DNA from: Acidobacteria bacterium 28-1
GTDB taxonomy: Bacteria; Acidobacteriota; Blastocatellia; Pyrinomonadales; Pyrinomonadaceae
Assembly (NCBI GenBank): GCA_002050365.1
Contig: MWYZ01000053.1
Location: 1-43,955, forward strand
Direction of reading: 5' to 3'
DNA length: 43,955 nt
This document shows positions 1 through 7,545 of this stretch, in pieces (the stretch's first letter is position 1; each line of letters starts with the position of its first letter). The position numbers were made by a program, and so were the translations under genes. The notes under the pieces were generated by a model that saw only the letters and a list, made by a program, of their open reading frames with translations, did no database searches and was not told the origin of the DNA.

Positions 1-1
1 G

Positions 2-400
2 ATGACGGCGGAGTTGGTGGTCAGAGCTTTATTGATGGCATTGCGGCGTGGACTGCTTGCCAAAAATGCAATTATCCATACCGACCGGGGTTCGCAATAT
101 GTGTCGAATAATTATCGCGCCAGTTTGCAACGCCACGGCTTACGGCAAAGTATGAGCGGCAAAGGAAACTGTTATGATAACGCGCAAGCGGAAAGTTTCT
201 TTGCCCGATTTAAGACGGAATTGGTCGAAGACGGAGTGTTTGAATCAGTCGAACAAGCCCGTTCAGAAACCTTCAGTTACATCGAAGGCTATTACAATCG
301 CATCAGATTGCATTCAAGTTTGGGCTACAAAAGCCCAATGGAGTTTGAAAAACAGTTGAAAATTAAACAATCAAGGAGCAGCGTGAGTTTTGTGTCCTGA
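2..400 (+). CDS. IS3-family transposase OrfB, 3' part
   Basis: This is the C-terminal part of a DDE (rve-type) transposase that moves an insertion sequence. The segment HTDRGSQY carries the second catalytic Asp, and QAESFFARFKTEL carries the catalytic Glu about 40 residues later. The tail YNRIRLHSSLGYKSPMEFE is the standard end of IS3-family OrfB proteins. The first Asp and the whole N-terminal half lie outside the window, so the ATG at position 2 is only the first in-frame Met and not the real start. Family assignment is firm; subgroup (IS3 versus IS150-like) cannot be decided from this part. No passenger gene follows. Confidence 0.9.
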   Translation: MTAELVVRALLMALRRGLLAKNAIIHTDRGSQYVSNNYRASLQRHGLRQSMSGKGNCYDNAQAESFFARFKTELVEDGVFESVEQARSETFSYIEGYYNRIRLHSSLGYKSPMEFEKQLKIKQSRSSVSFVS

Positions 401-404
401 TTCA
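374..404. repeat. Probable right terminal inverted repeat of the IS3-family element
   Basis: Read outward-in on the minus strand, the sequence after the transposase stop begins TGAATCAGGACACAAAA, a typical IS3-family end that starts with TG. The left end is outside the window, so the pairing cannot be tested. The boundary at position 404 is a guess from the TG/CA rule. Confidence 0.35.
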
Positions 405-885
405 CTTGACCATATCAAAACGCAATGGAAGGTGAGATGCGGACACATGGACGTTGTGCATGACTTTTCCAAGCCGACCACGGCGCCGCCGGCGGTTTTA
501 ACTAGCGCGGAATAAGCAACCGGACAGAATTGTTTTATAAATGCAGAAGCCCGCACCAAGTAAGGGCGCGATGACACACTTACTTCGTGCGTGTTTCCGC
601 ATTCTGATTATCAACTGAATTATGCTAACCCGCTTATGTGTCGAAAGACACCGAAGCATCGAGATAATGCCTTTTCGCTGCCGCGTGACAATTGTTTCGG
701 GTGAACTGATTGTCGACAACACTAAATGTAGAATTTATTCGCTGTTTTTTTGCAAAAATTCCTTGCTAAATACAGCGAATAAAGGGTAAGTGATAGCCAA
801 TAGTGGCGATATTCTATCTTAATTTATCAATACAGCTATCAGTTATTCCGAAATTAAAATTTTCAATTATCCTTATTCCGGCTAA
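405..885. other. Gene-free stretch with one 12-bp hairpin
   Basis: No convincing gene lies here: the open frames lack a ribosome site and resemble no family I recognise. One clear structure is a perfect 12-bp inverted repeat, TTTATTCGCTGT at 734-745 and ACAGCGAATAAA at 772-783, around an AT-rich 26-base loop. It is not followed by a T-run on either strand that would make it an obvious terminator. Confidence 0.5.
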
Positions 886-1533
886 TCAGACACCGTGAAC
901 ATCAGCGCCCCATATGTATTTATGAAGCTGCAAATTAAGACGAACTTTCAAACCGCTTCTCGAAACTGTTTCGGCAATGCGCGCAAGATTTTCAATGCCG
1001 AAAATCGGCGAAATTAAAATCTCTCGCGTGCAATTTTGTAAATCATATTTGGCAATCGTTTCACGCGCAAATTCCCAATCATTCAAATCGGCAATCACGA
1101 ATTTCACTTCGTCCACGTCGCGTCGCAAGCGTTCCAAATTCGCCCAATGATTTCTCTCCGATTCGCCCGAGGCGGGACATTTAACGTCAAGAATAATTTT
1201 TGCTCGCTCATCAACTTTGTCCGTCGAAACATAGCCGCCCGTTTCGATTAAAACTTCAAAGTCTTCATCGCAAAGAAGCGAGATAAACGGAAAAACATTT
1301 TTCTGCGCGAGCGGCTCGCCACCCGTAACTTCGACTAAATTACAGCCGAAATCTTTTAACTGCGCAAAAATATCTTCAAATGAAAGTCGTGTCCCGCCCG
1401 TGAAGGTATATTCGCTGTCGCACCACGCGCAGCGCATCGGGCAGCCGGTCAGACGCACAAACGCGCATGGTCGTCCGGCATGCGACGATTCGCCTTGAAT
1501 CGAGAGAAAAATTTCGGTGATCCGTAAATTCAT
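886..1533 (-). CDS. queE: 7-carboxy-7-deazaguanine synthase (radical SAM)
   Basis: QueE converts 6-carboxy-tetrahydropterin to 7-carboxy-7-deazaguanine in the cytoplasm, a step in queuosine/7-deazaguanine synthesis. The N terminus has FLSIQGESSHAGRPCAFVRL, followed by the radical-SAM cluster motif C31-x3-C35-x2-C38 (GCPMRCAWCDSEY) and the SAM-binding VTGGEPL. The length of 215 residues fits the family, which has a small trimmed barrel. An in-frame GTG five codons upstream (1548) is possible, but the ATG at 1533 gives the normal start MNLRITEIF. It is divergent from pepP across a heptamer repeat. The other queuosine genes (queC, queD, queF) are not in the window. Confidence 0.9.
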   Translation of the reverse strand: MNLRITEIFLSIQGESSHAGRPCAFVRLTGCPMRCAWCDSEYTFTGGTRLSFEDIFAQLKDFGCNLVEVTGGEPLAQKNVFPFISLLCDEDFEVLIETGGYVSTDKVDERAKIILDVKCPASGESERNHWANLERLRRDVDEVKFVIADLNDWEFARETIAKYDLQNCTREILISPIFGIENLARIAETVSRSGLKVRLNLQLHKYIWGADVHGV

Positions 1534-1566
1534 AAAAATTGAAATCACAGATTAACACAAATTTGT

Positions 1567-1670
1567 TAGTAAATAGTAAATAGTGAATCGTGAATAGTTT
1601 TGTTTCTCTATTCACGATTCACTATTTACTATTCACTATTTACTATTCACTATTTACTGTTCACTATTCG
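1567..1670. repeat. Heptamer-unit tandem repeat forming a long hairpin
   Basis: The left arm 1567-1597 is made of TAGTAAA/TAGTGAA/TCGTGAA units. The right arm 1608-1670 is made of TATTCAC/TATTTAC units. The first 31 bases of the right arm are the reverse complement of the left arm with one mismatch. The rest of the right arm continues the seven-base period. It lies between the divergent queE and pepP genes. Confidence 0.85.
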
Positions 1671-1710
1671 CTAAAATATGCGTTACAATTTCCCGAAAGG
1701 GAGAAAATCT

Positions 1711-3030
1711 ATGCGACCACAATTAAAGAAATTTATCGAACAGATAGGCAAAGATGCGATTGCCATCGTTCCAGCCGCGCATGAAGTTACGCGCAGTTAC
1801 GACATCGAGTTTAAGTTTCATCAAGACCCGGATTTTTATTATTTGACGGGCTTTCCCGAACCCGATGCGATTGCCGTCATCGCGCCGTCGAACAAGAAAA
1901 ACCCATATCAGCTTTTTGTCCGCCCGCGCGACCCGAAAATGGAAACGTGGTATGGCAGGCGCGAAGGCACGGACGGCGCGATGAAAAACTACGGCGCGGA
2001 CAAGGCTCTGTCGATTGAAAAATTCCCGTCAGAGCTAGCGAAAATGATCAATGGACACGAGAAACTTTATTACCGTTTCGGCGTGGATAACAAACTCGAC
2101 GGGCAGATTTTGCAGTATCTTTCGGCGCAAAGATTCCGGCGATTGAAAACCGCTTATCCGCCGCATACGATTATTGATCCGATAACTTTGATTCACGAGA
2201 TGCGCCTGCATAAAACGCCGGAAGAAATTAAGCTGATGCAAAAGTCGGCGGACATCGCGGCGGACGCGCACATTTTGGCGATGAAAAAAACTCGCCCCGG
2301 AATGAACGAATCGCAAATCGAATCGCTGATGGAAGCCTATATGCGCGACCGGGGCGCGACGGGCGTCGCTTATAATTCAATCATCGGCGGCGGCGCAAAC
2401 GCTTGTATTCTGCACTACGTGGAAAACAACGCTCCGCTTAAAGACGGCGATTTGCTGCTGATTGACGCGGGCGCGCAATACAAAGGCTACGCTTCGGACA
2501 TCACGCGCACATTTCCCGTCGGCGGCAGATTTACAAAGGCGCAGCGCGAAGTCTACGACATAGTTTTAGACGCGGAAATCAAATGTCTCGAAGCCACACG
2601 CGCGGGAACGACGATTAAAGAACGGCAAAAACTTTCCATCGAACTGCTGACCGAAGGAATGAAAGAACTCGGATTATTAAAAGGAAAAACAAAAGATTTA
2701 ATCAGAAAAAAGGCTTACGAAAAATACTATATGCACGGTGTCGGACATTATCTCGGTCTGGACGTTCACGACGCGGGACGCTATTTCAGCGACCAAGCGG
2801 CAAAAGATTCGCGCCCGTTTGCGGCGGGAATGGTTTTAACCGTCGAACCCGGAATCTATGTTCCGCCCGACGCGAAAGACGCGCCCGCCAAATATCGCGG
2901 CATCGGCGTTCGCATCGAAGATGATGTTTTGGTAACTGAAAGCGGCAACGTGAATTTAACCGCGAAAGTTCCGAAACACGCGGAAGAGATTGAAGAATTG
3001 ATGAATGCAGGGAAGGCTAAAAGCACATAG
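1711..3030 (+). CDS. pepP: Xaa-Pro aminopeptidase, M24B family
   Basis: Cytoplasmic metallopeptidase that removes an N-terminal residue preceding proline. An aminopeptidase P N-terminal domain (about residues 1-165, with YDIEFKFHQDPDFYYLTGF) is followed by the pita-bread M24 domain. All five metal ligands are visible: D252 (IDAGAQYKGY), D263 (ASDITRTF), H346 (GVGHYLGLDVHD), E379 (TVEPGIYVP) and E403 (VRIEDDVLV). The start at 1711 is chosen over the in-frame ATG at 1678 because AGGGAG lies eight bases before it. The protein has 439 residues, normal for the family. Its last about 20 codons recur at 3478-3567, beyond the next gene, which suggests a rearrangement at its 3' end. Confidence 0.93.
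   Translation: MRPQLKKFIEQIGKDAIAIVPAAHEVTRSYDIEFKFHQDPDFYYLTGFPEPDAIAVIAPSNKKNPYQLFVRPRDPKMETWYGRREGTDGAMKNYGADKALSIEKFPSELAKMINGHEKLYYRFGVDNKLDGQILQYLSAQRFRRLKTAYPPHTIIDPITLIHEMRLHKTPEEIKLMQKSADIAADAHILAMKKTRPGMNESQIESLMEAYMRDRGATGVAYNSIIGGGANACILHYVENNAPLKDGDLLLIDAGAQYKGYASDITRTFPVGGRFTKAQREVYDIVLDAEIKCLEATRAGTTIKERQKLSIELLTEGMKELGLLKGKTKDLIRKKAYEKYYMHGVGHYLGLDVHDAGRYFSDQAAKDSRPFAAGMVLTVEPGIYVPPDAKDAPAKYRGIGVRIEDDVLVTESGNVNLTAKVPKHAEEIEELMNAGKAKST
2962..3003 (+). repeat. 42-bp direct repeat, copy 1 (inside pepP)
   Basis: This 42-base stretch encodes the AKVPKHAEEIEELM part of pepP. It recurs at 3502-3543 with one mismatch, exactly 540 bases downstream, on the other side of the DoxX-like gene. 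Confidence 0.9.
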
Positions 3031-3058
3031 AAATAATCGGTTTCTTTTACATAAACGA

Positions 3059-3475
3059 ATGGAATTTGAAGAACTAGGCAAAAATCTTCCCTCGCTTTTC
3101 AGCGCATTGCTGGTGAGCATACTTTTTATACAATCGGGACTCGATAAAGTGTTCGATTGGAAGGGCAATCTCGAATGGCTGACCGGACATTTTTCCAAGA
3201 CGTTTCTGCGCGGAATGGTCGCGCCGATGCTCGCAACGATTACCTTAATGGAACTGGCAACCGGATTTTTAAGCGCTGTCGGGATTATCTATTTTTTGAT
3301 TACTGGTTCGACCGTTTTGATATTTTATGCTTCCGTCCTCGGCGCAGCATCAATCGTCGCACTTTTTTTCGGACAGCGCGTTGCCAAAGATTACGCGGGC
3401 GCGGCGGTTTTGATTCCGTATTTTATTCTGCTGATTATCTTGATGTATCTGACAAATCCGTTTCTGAAAGTTTAG
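3059..3475 (+). CDS. DoxX-like small integral membrane protein
   Basis: A 138-residue protein with four predicted transmembrane helices (roughly residues 9-25, 50-72, 78-100 and 115-135) and short loops. The first helix has SALLVSILFIQSGLDKVFDW, which resembles the DoxX/DoxD-type FlxSGxxKxxD pattern. The family comprises inner-membrane proteins, some linked to quinone or thiol redox functions; no specific role can be read here. The start is placed at the ATG at 3059, because the longer frame from 3005 overlaps pepP and adds a charged leader. Matching pepP 3'-end sequence on both sides suggests it was inserted into, or replaced most of, a second pepP copy. Confidence 0.6.
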   Translation: MEFEELGKNLPSLFSALLVSILFIQSGLDKVFDWKGNLEWLTGHFSKTFLRGMVAPMLATITLMELATGFLSAVGIIYFLITGSTVLIFYASVLGAASIVALFFGQRVAKDYAGAAVLIPYFILLIILMYLTNPFLKV

Positions 3476-3477
3476 TG

Positions 3478-3567
3478 AAAGACGGCGACTTAAATCCGGC
3501 GGCGAAAGTTCCGAAACACGCAGAAGAGATTGAAGAATTGATGGCGAAAGGCAGTGAAAATAGGTAA
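3478..3567 (+). pseudogene. Remnant of a second pepP 3' end
   Basis: One frame reads KDGDLNPAAKVPKHAEEIEE followed by LMAKGSENR and a stop. It matches the pepP C terminus (ESGNVNLTAKVPKHAEEIEE then LM) over about 27 residues. No start or upstream pepP sequence is attached; it begins right after the DoxX-like stop. It is either a leftover of a tandem pepP duplication or a target duplicated when the DoxX-like gene arrived. The central 42 bases (3502-3543) differ from the intact gene at one site, while the flanks differ more. Confidence 0.75.
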
Positions 3568-3576
3568 AATGAAATT

Positions 3577-4839
3577 ATGCAGTTAAGAACTTCAAGAACA
3601 AATTTGCCTCAAGTAAACACAAGTTTTTTACAAAGTGATTTTTCTAAAATTACTCGTAGCTTAGAACAAAAAAATCACTCTGTAAGTTTGCATCCATTTA
3701 TAAATTTTCGCGGACAAATACTTGTTGGAGAGTTTTTATTTCCTATTCAAAAGTTTTCTTTCAGACAGAAAGCCAATTTCGTTTTTATTGAAAATTTTCC
3801 AACAAATTCATTTCCAAAAATTGAAATCGTCTTAGAGAGAAGCGGTTCGATATTTAATGTGAAAGAATTTAAGATTCATCCATCAGACAACGGAGTTCAA
3901 GGAGAAATTTTATATACAAGATTATTTTTTGCTATTGCTGATATGAAAAAATGCTCACTTCATTTTAAAGACATAGATTTTCCACCATTTAACTTCGGGT
4001 TTTCCGAAATACCTTTGCAGGACATGAAAGTAATTCTGTATCGAGCTAAATTATTTCGCAAACTGGGATTTATAGAGAGAGTTTTTGAAAAAACAAAAAT
4101 TAATGTTCCAGAAAATATTACACCCAATGAAGCTCAACAAATAGAAATTTTATTCAGAGGTTTGACTGAAGGTGAATTTACAAATCCGTCAGATAGTTTT
4201 GTAACGATTTATAATTACAAAGTAAGTAAATCTGATTTACAAAATAATTTTCTTTTTTCCAAAAGAGAATTTTCTCTCGAGTTTAACGAAAAGTTTTTTA
4301 TATTAGGACAATTTTTTGAAGTAGGAAAAGTTGTCATCAGAGTAGAGAAAGCATCGGTTGCTAACCCAAGAAAAATAAGAAATGTGAAGGAAAATGAAGT
4401 TATTGATGAATTACGACTGAATGTTTTTGACTCGCAGATTCGATATACCTTTGAAAAATATAATAACGCTGAAAGGCTCTCAAAAAATAAACAAAAATTA
4501 AAACGATTCAGAGATTTATTGCAGAATGAAGAACCGAATTTTCTAGTGTCGCTACTAGATGAATCATTAGCAGAAATTGATGATAAATCTGCGATTGAAA
4601 CTCTTGAAGCGTTACTACAATATTACGATTTTCCCGACCGTTTTTCTGTATTAAAGCCTAAACTGCAAAAGAATCAGTGGAAAGTGCCAATTGCTCTAAC
4701 TTACCCGAAGCAAGAACCAATTTTGTTGGCAGACGCTTTTGTTGATATGAGAACGGGAAAAGTTGAAATGGAAATCTCTTTCGACGAACTCCTCAAGAAA
4801 GGAAAAAAGAAAGCGAAGGAGGTTTTTAGTATTGCCTAA
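3577..4839 (+). CDS. Unknown 420-residue protein, coupled to a C39-like peptidase
   Basis: I do not recognise this protein. It has no signal peptide or membrane segment, is rich in Phe, Lys, Asn and Ile, and its DNA is visibly more AT-rich than pepP or nadA, which suggests recent acquisition. The middle looks beta-rich; residues about 295-370 look helical and charged. The last about 35 residues (ADAFVDMRTGKVEMEISFDE, then a Lys-rich helix) look like a separate small tail. Its stop codon overlaps the start of the next gene by eight bases, and that gene's ribosome site AAGGAGG lies inside this one, so the two are translationally coupled. A role as substrate, inhibitor or partner of the peptidase is inference only. 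Confidence 0.7.
   Translation: MQLRTSRTNLPQVNTSFLQSDFSKITRSLEQKNHSVSLHPFINFRGQILVGEFLFPIQKFSFRQKANFVFIENFPTNSFPKIEIVLERSGSIFNVKEFKIHPSDNGVQGEILYTRLFFAIADMKKCSLHFKDIDFPPFNFGFSEIPLQDMKVILYRAKLFRKLGFIERVFEKTKINVPENITPNEAQQIEILFRGLTEGEFTNPSDSFVTIYNYKVSKSDLQNNFLFSKREFSLEFNEKFFILGQFFEVGKVVIRVEKASVANPRKIRNVKENEVIDELRLNVFDSQIRYTFEKYNNAERLSKNKQKLKRFRDLLQNEEPNFLVSLLDESLAEIDDKSAIETLEALLQYYDFPDRFSVLKPKLQKNQWKVPIALTYPKQEPILLADAFVDMRTGKVEMEISFDELLKKGKKKAKEVFSIA
4816..4834 (+). promoter_or_regulatory. Ribosome site fixing a TTG start for the C39-like gene
   Basis: AAGGAGG at 4816-4822 followed nine bases later by TTG at 4832. No in-frame ATG or GTG follows near the conserved FSQ segment, so this site decides the start. 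Confidence 0.7.
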
Positions 4840-5263
4840 ACCTCCTTACTTCTCTCAAACCTATGAGTTTTCTTGTGTTCCAACCTGTCTCAAAATGGTT
4901 TTAGCCGCGTTAGATGTTGAAAAATCTGAAGCAGAATTAAGAAGTTTATGCGATTGTGATGAAACAGGCACATCTCCTTCAAAGGCAGTCAAAGCGGCGG
5001 TCGAATGTGGTCTTGATGCTTATCAAGCCGATATAATGTTTGAAGAATTAAACGACTTAGTTTTACAAGATACAAATCCAATAGTTTTCATAAGAGTTTC
5101 TGAAGATACAAATTATTCTCACGCCATTGTTGTTTATAAAATCTCAAAAGGAAAAGTATTCGCTCTTGACCCTGAAATTGGAGAACGCGAACTCAGTATG
5201 AGTTCATTTGTTGAAATCTGGTCGCGTGGGCTGATTATTATTGTCGAAAAGAAACCTCATTAA
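4832..5263 (+). CDS. C39-like (papain-fold) cysteine peptidase
   Basis: A 143-residue single-domain protein of the peptidase C39-like type, the fold used in bacteriocin leader processing. The catalytic set is visible: Q9 (oxyanion hole, FSQTYEFSC), C15 (SCVPTCLKMVLAAL), H97 (NYSHAIVVYK) and D113 (VFALDPEIGE), in the normal order and spacing. There is no ABC transporter or membrane domain, so it is a free-standing cytoplasmic peptidase or an inactive homologue. The start is TTG at 4832, nine bases after a perfect AAGGAGG (4816-4822); the longer frame from 4763 only reads through the upstream gene's Lys/Arg-coding end. Partner: the 420-residue unknown upstream. Confidence 0.75.
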   Translation: MPKPPYFSQTYEFSCVPTCLKMVLAALDVEKSEAELRSLCDCDETGTSPSKAVKAAVECGLDAYQADIMFEELNDLVLQDTNPIVFIRVSEDTNYSHAIVVYKISKGKVFALDPEIGERELSMSSFVEIWSRGLIIIVEKKPH

Positions 5264-5290
5264 ATCTTCCATTCACAATTTACGACTTCA

Positions 5291-5692
5291 TCACCTCGTT
5301 AATCTGCTAACAGTAAAAGTTGCCGTGTAACCGTTGCGGTTAATTCGGATATTGTCTCTTGGTGTCGGCGTTAAATTTACCAAGTTGATTGCGTAGCCTT
5401 CAAACGTATCGCCTTTCGGTCCCAAATTCGTATTCATTTCAAAAGTTTTCGATTCGCCGCCGCGTTTGCTGACCGTAACTTTTATTCTCGCATTGCCCGC
5501 CTGTATGCAGTTTGTGCCTTCGGGACAACGCGCATCTTCGATGACGGAAATGAATTTGACCGTTATTTGGCTGCCAGAGATGACTTTCTGGCGATTGACG
5601 AGAAGTTTGAATTGCTGTTTTGGTTTAGCTTCCGCTTGCAAAAGAGTTCCGAACACAATGGCTAAAATTAAACTTAAAAATATCGTTTTCAT
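5291..5692 (-). CDS. Small exported protein with a DxRCP...C motif
   Basis: A 133-residue protein with a signal peptide (MKTIFLSLILAIVFGTLLQA, cleavage near AEA-KP). The mature part looks beta-sandwich-like. It carries EDARCPEGTNCIQAGNARI, a two-cysteine motif I associate with a widespread family of small exported proteins of unknown role (DSRCPxxxxCxxAGxA type); the cysteines could form a disulfide. The longer frame from 5797 adds an implausible 35-residue leader before the signal peptide, so the internal ATG is used. It converges with the C39-like gene. No function can be assigned. Confidence 0.7.
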   Translation of the reverse strand: MKTIFLSLILAIVFGTLLQAEAKPKQQFKLLVNRQKVISGSQITVKFISVIEDARCPEGTNCIQAGNARIKVTVSKRGGESKTFEMNTNLGPKGDTFEGYAINLVNLTPTPRDNIRINRNGYTATFTVSRLTR

Positions 5693-5824
5693 AATTTCTT
5701 TATTCTCCACGAATATAATCGAACACCATTCGATTGCTTTTTGGAAGCCAAAACGAATTTCCGCGTTGTAATAATAAAAACCAGCGACCTGAGCCATTCG
5801 GTATCAATTTTATCTCGAGCTAAA

Positions 5825-5878
5825 GAAAAAACGAAAAAATCCGCGAAAAGGCATTTTCGTAAAAATACTTTTTGCGGA
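5825..5878 (-). terminator. Probable rho-independent terminator of the 64-residue gene
   Basis: On the minus strand, TCCGCAAAAAG (5878-5868) pairs with CTTTTCGCGGA (5850-5840) over 10 of 11 positions. It is followed by ATTTTTTCGTTTTTTC. It sits 28 bases after the stop of the small gene at 5906-6100. Confidence 0.55.
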
Positions 5879-5905
5879 AATTTTATAAAACTGTAGAAAA
5901 TTTTA

Positions 5906-6100
5906 TTACTCTGCCAAGCGTTCTTGGGCTAAACCGTTTATTTTTTCCTGCGCGTCCTCGTCAATCTCTCCGCCTTGAAACCACAAATCTATTTCGTCAA
6001 CCGGTCTGCCGAGCGCGAGCGCGAGTTTTTCGTTGCTCGATTCAAAAACCTGCGTTTTCAATCGTGTCAACACGTCTCGACTCTCCATGCTTTCATTCAT
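5906..6100 (-). CDS. Small conserved-looking protein, unknown function
   Basis: A 64-residue protein, acidic, with two or three predicted helices and the segment LALALGRPVDEIDLWFQGGE followed by IDEDAQEKINGLAQER. I recall similar small proteins in related Acidobacteriota but no function for them. The helical part with 'ALGRPVDEIDLWFQGG' looks somewhat like a degenerate helix-turn-helix, which is only a guess. Evidence that it is real: a strong ribosome site (GAGGAGG, about eight bases before the ATG at 6100) and a terminator-like hairpin downstream. It is divergent from nadA across a 204-bp gap. Confidence 0.65.
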   Translation of the reverse strand: MNESMESRDVLTRLKTQVFESSNEKLALALGRPVDEIDLWFQGGEIDEDAQEKINGLAQERLAE

Positions 6101-6304
6101 ATATCTTCCCTCCTCGATTTATTTCTATTAGATAATGCCGTCCTTAGCAAAACTTTTCAAGTTTGATTTTTATAAGTTTTATAAAATCGTTAGAGGTAAT
6201 CTGAGAATTTCGTTTTAGCTTGCGAAAAATTTCTCGAAGTGTAATGATTTTTCTTTACAAATGCTCGCCGATTGGCATCTAAATCGGTGAAAGGAGACGG
6301 AAAA

Positions 6305-7462
6305 ATGATAACGGTTTTGGACAAGGAAAGAGTTGGCGAAGAAGACATGCAAAATGCTTTTCTTCTTGAAGACTATCTAAAAATGTCTGATGCGGAAATC
6401 GCTGCCGGAATCGAACGGGCGCGAGAAACTTTAGGTTCGCGCGTCGTCATTCTCGGTCATCATTACCAGCGCGACGATGTTATCGCGCACGCCGATTTGA
6501 CGGGCGATTCATATCAGCTTTCGGTGATGGCGGCGCAGCGCAAAGATGCGGAATTTATTGTCTTTTGCGGCGTTCATTTTATGGCGGAATCGGCTGATAT
6601 CCTCGGTCAGCCACATCAAAAAGTCATTTTGCCAGATTTGGGCGCGGGCTGTTCGATGGCGGATATGGCGACGGTCGAACAAGTCGAAGACGCTTGGGAA
6701 CAACTTCGAGAAATTGGTGTTTTGAAACAGAAAGTTGCGCCGATAACTTATATGAATTCGAGCGCGGCGATAAAGGCATTCTGCGGACGAAACGGCGGCG
6801 TGGTTTGCACATCGTCGAACGCCGTTCCGCTGTTTGACATTTATCTGAAAGAATACGACAAGATGTTTTTCTTTCCCGACCAGCATCTCGGACGCAACAC
6901 GGGCGCGAAATTCGGTATTCCGTTAGAGAAAATGGCATTGTGGAATCCGTTTGAGGAACTCGGCGGCAACACCGAAGAAGAACTTCACGCGGCAAAACTT
7001 ATTTTATGGCGCGGACACTGTTCGGTTCACGGCAGATTTAAGCCGTGGCACGTTGACCAAGTTCGCGCGGAGCAGCCCGACATAAAAGTTCTTGTTCATC
7101 CCGAATGTATGCGCGAAGTCGTGGAAATCTCGGATTTGAACGGCTCGACATCTTTTATCATCAACACGGTTACGAATGCGCCGTCAGGCTCGAAATGGGC
7201 AGTCGGCACGGAATTGAATTTAGTTCTTCGTCTGCAAAAACAGTTTCCCGACAAAGAAATTCGCCTGCTCGCGCCTGATTTGTGTATGTGCGCGACGATG
7301 TATCGCATCGCGCCGCAAAATCTGGCGTGGGCGTTGGATAATTTGGTCGCCGGACGGGTGGTTAATCAAATTAAAGTTGATGATGCGACGAAACATTACG
7401 CGCTCATCGCGCTTGAGCGAATGATAAATTTGACCGAGCAGAATCAGAGCAAGAAAAATTGA
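6305..7462 (+). CDS. nadA: Quinolinate synthase (4Fe-4S)
   Basis: NadA condenses iminoaspartate with dihydroxyacetone phosphate to quinolinate, the first committed product of NAD synthesis, using an oxygen-sensitive 4Fe-4S cluster. Visible signatures are LGHHYQRDDVIAHADLTGDS, LPDLGAGCSMAD (C116, a cluster ligand), YMNSSAAIKA, CTSSNA, FFPDQHLGRNTG, GHCSVHGRF (C239), HPEC (C268) and DLCMC (C327, C329). The exact second and third ligands are not assigned. Length is 385 residues. The start is ATG 6305, with AGGAG nine bases upstream; an in-frame TTG at 6272 is less likely. No nadB or nadC is adjacent. The gene is followed by a hairpin repeat and a ferredoxin. Confidence 0.95.
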   Translation: MITVLDKERVGEEDMQNAFLLEDYLKMSDAEIAAGIERARETLGSRVVILGHHYQRDDVIAHADLTGDSYQLSVMAAQRKDAEFIVFCGVHFMAESADILGQPHQKVILPDLGAGCSMADMATVEQVEDAWEQLREIGVLKQKVAPITYMNSSAAIKAFCGRNGGVVCTSSNAVPLFDIYLKEYDKMFFFPDQHLGRNTGAKFGIPLEKMALWNPFEELGGNTEEELHAAKLILWRGHCSVHGRFKPWHVDQVRAEQPDIKVLVHPECMREVVEISDLNGSTSFIINTVTNAPSGSKWAVGTELNLVLRLQKQFPDKEIRLLAPDLCMCATMYRIAPQNLAWALDNLVAGRVVNQIKVDDATKHYALIALERMINLTEQNQSKKN

Positions 7463-7465
7463 AAT

Positions 7466-7534
7466 CGCAGATAAACACCGATAAACGCAGATACAACCAA
7501 ATAAAATATCTGCGTTTATCGGTGTTTATCTGTG
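7466..7534. repeat. Long hairpin repeat between nadA and ferredoxin
   Basis: Left arm 7466-7493 (CGCAGATAAACACCGATAAA, then CGCAGATA) and right arm 7507-7534 are reverse complements at 27 of 28 positions, with a 13-base loop. A degenerate cousin (GCAGATAAACGCGGATGACA) lies after the CBS-domain gene near 34370. There is no T-run after it, so it is not a typical terminator. Confidence 0.85.
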
Positions 7535-7545
7535 GTTAATTTAAT

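Noticed and set aside
498..722. 74-codon minus-strand frame in the left gap
   Set aside because: No ribosome site, no recognisable family, biased composition, and it spans low-similarity intergenic sequence.
1534..1548. GTG start five codons upstream for queE
   Set aside because: It adds MISIF before the usual MNLRITEIF start and has no better ribosome site.
1567..1670. Regularly spaced repeats that at first glance could suggest a CRISPR array
   Set aside because: The units are seven bases with no unique spacers, and the second half is the reverse complement of the first. No cas gene is nearby.
6268..6287. Six-base hairpin CCGATT/AATCGG just before the nadA ribosome site
   Set aside because: Too short to distinguish from chance and not like a known NAD-responsive leader.
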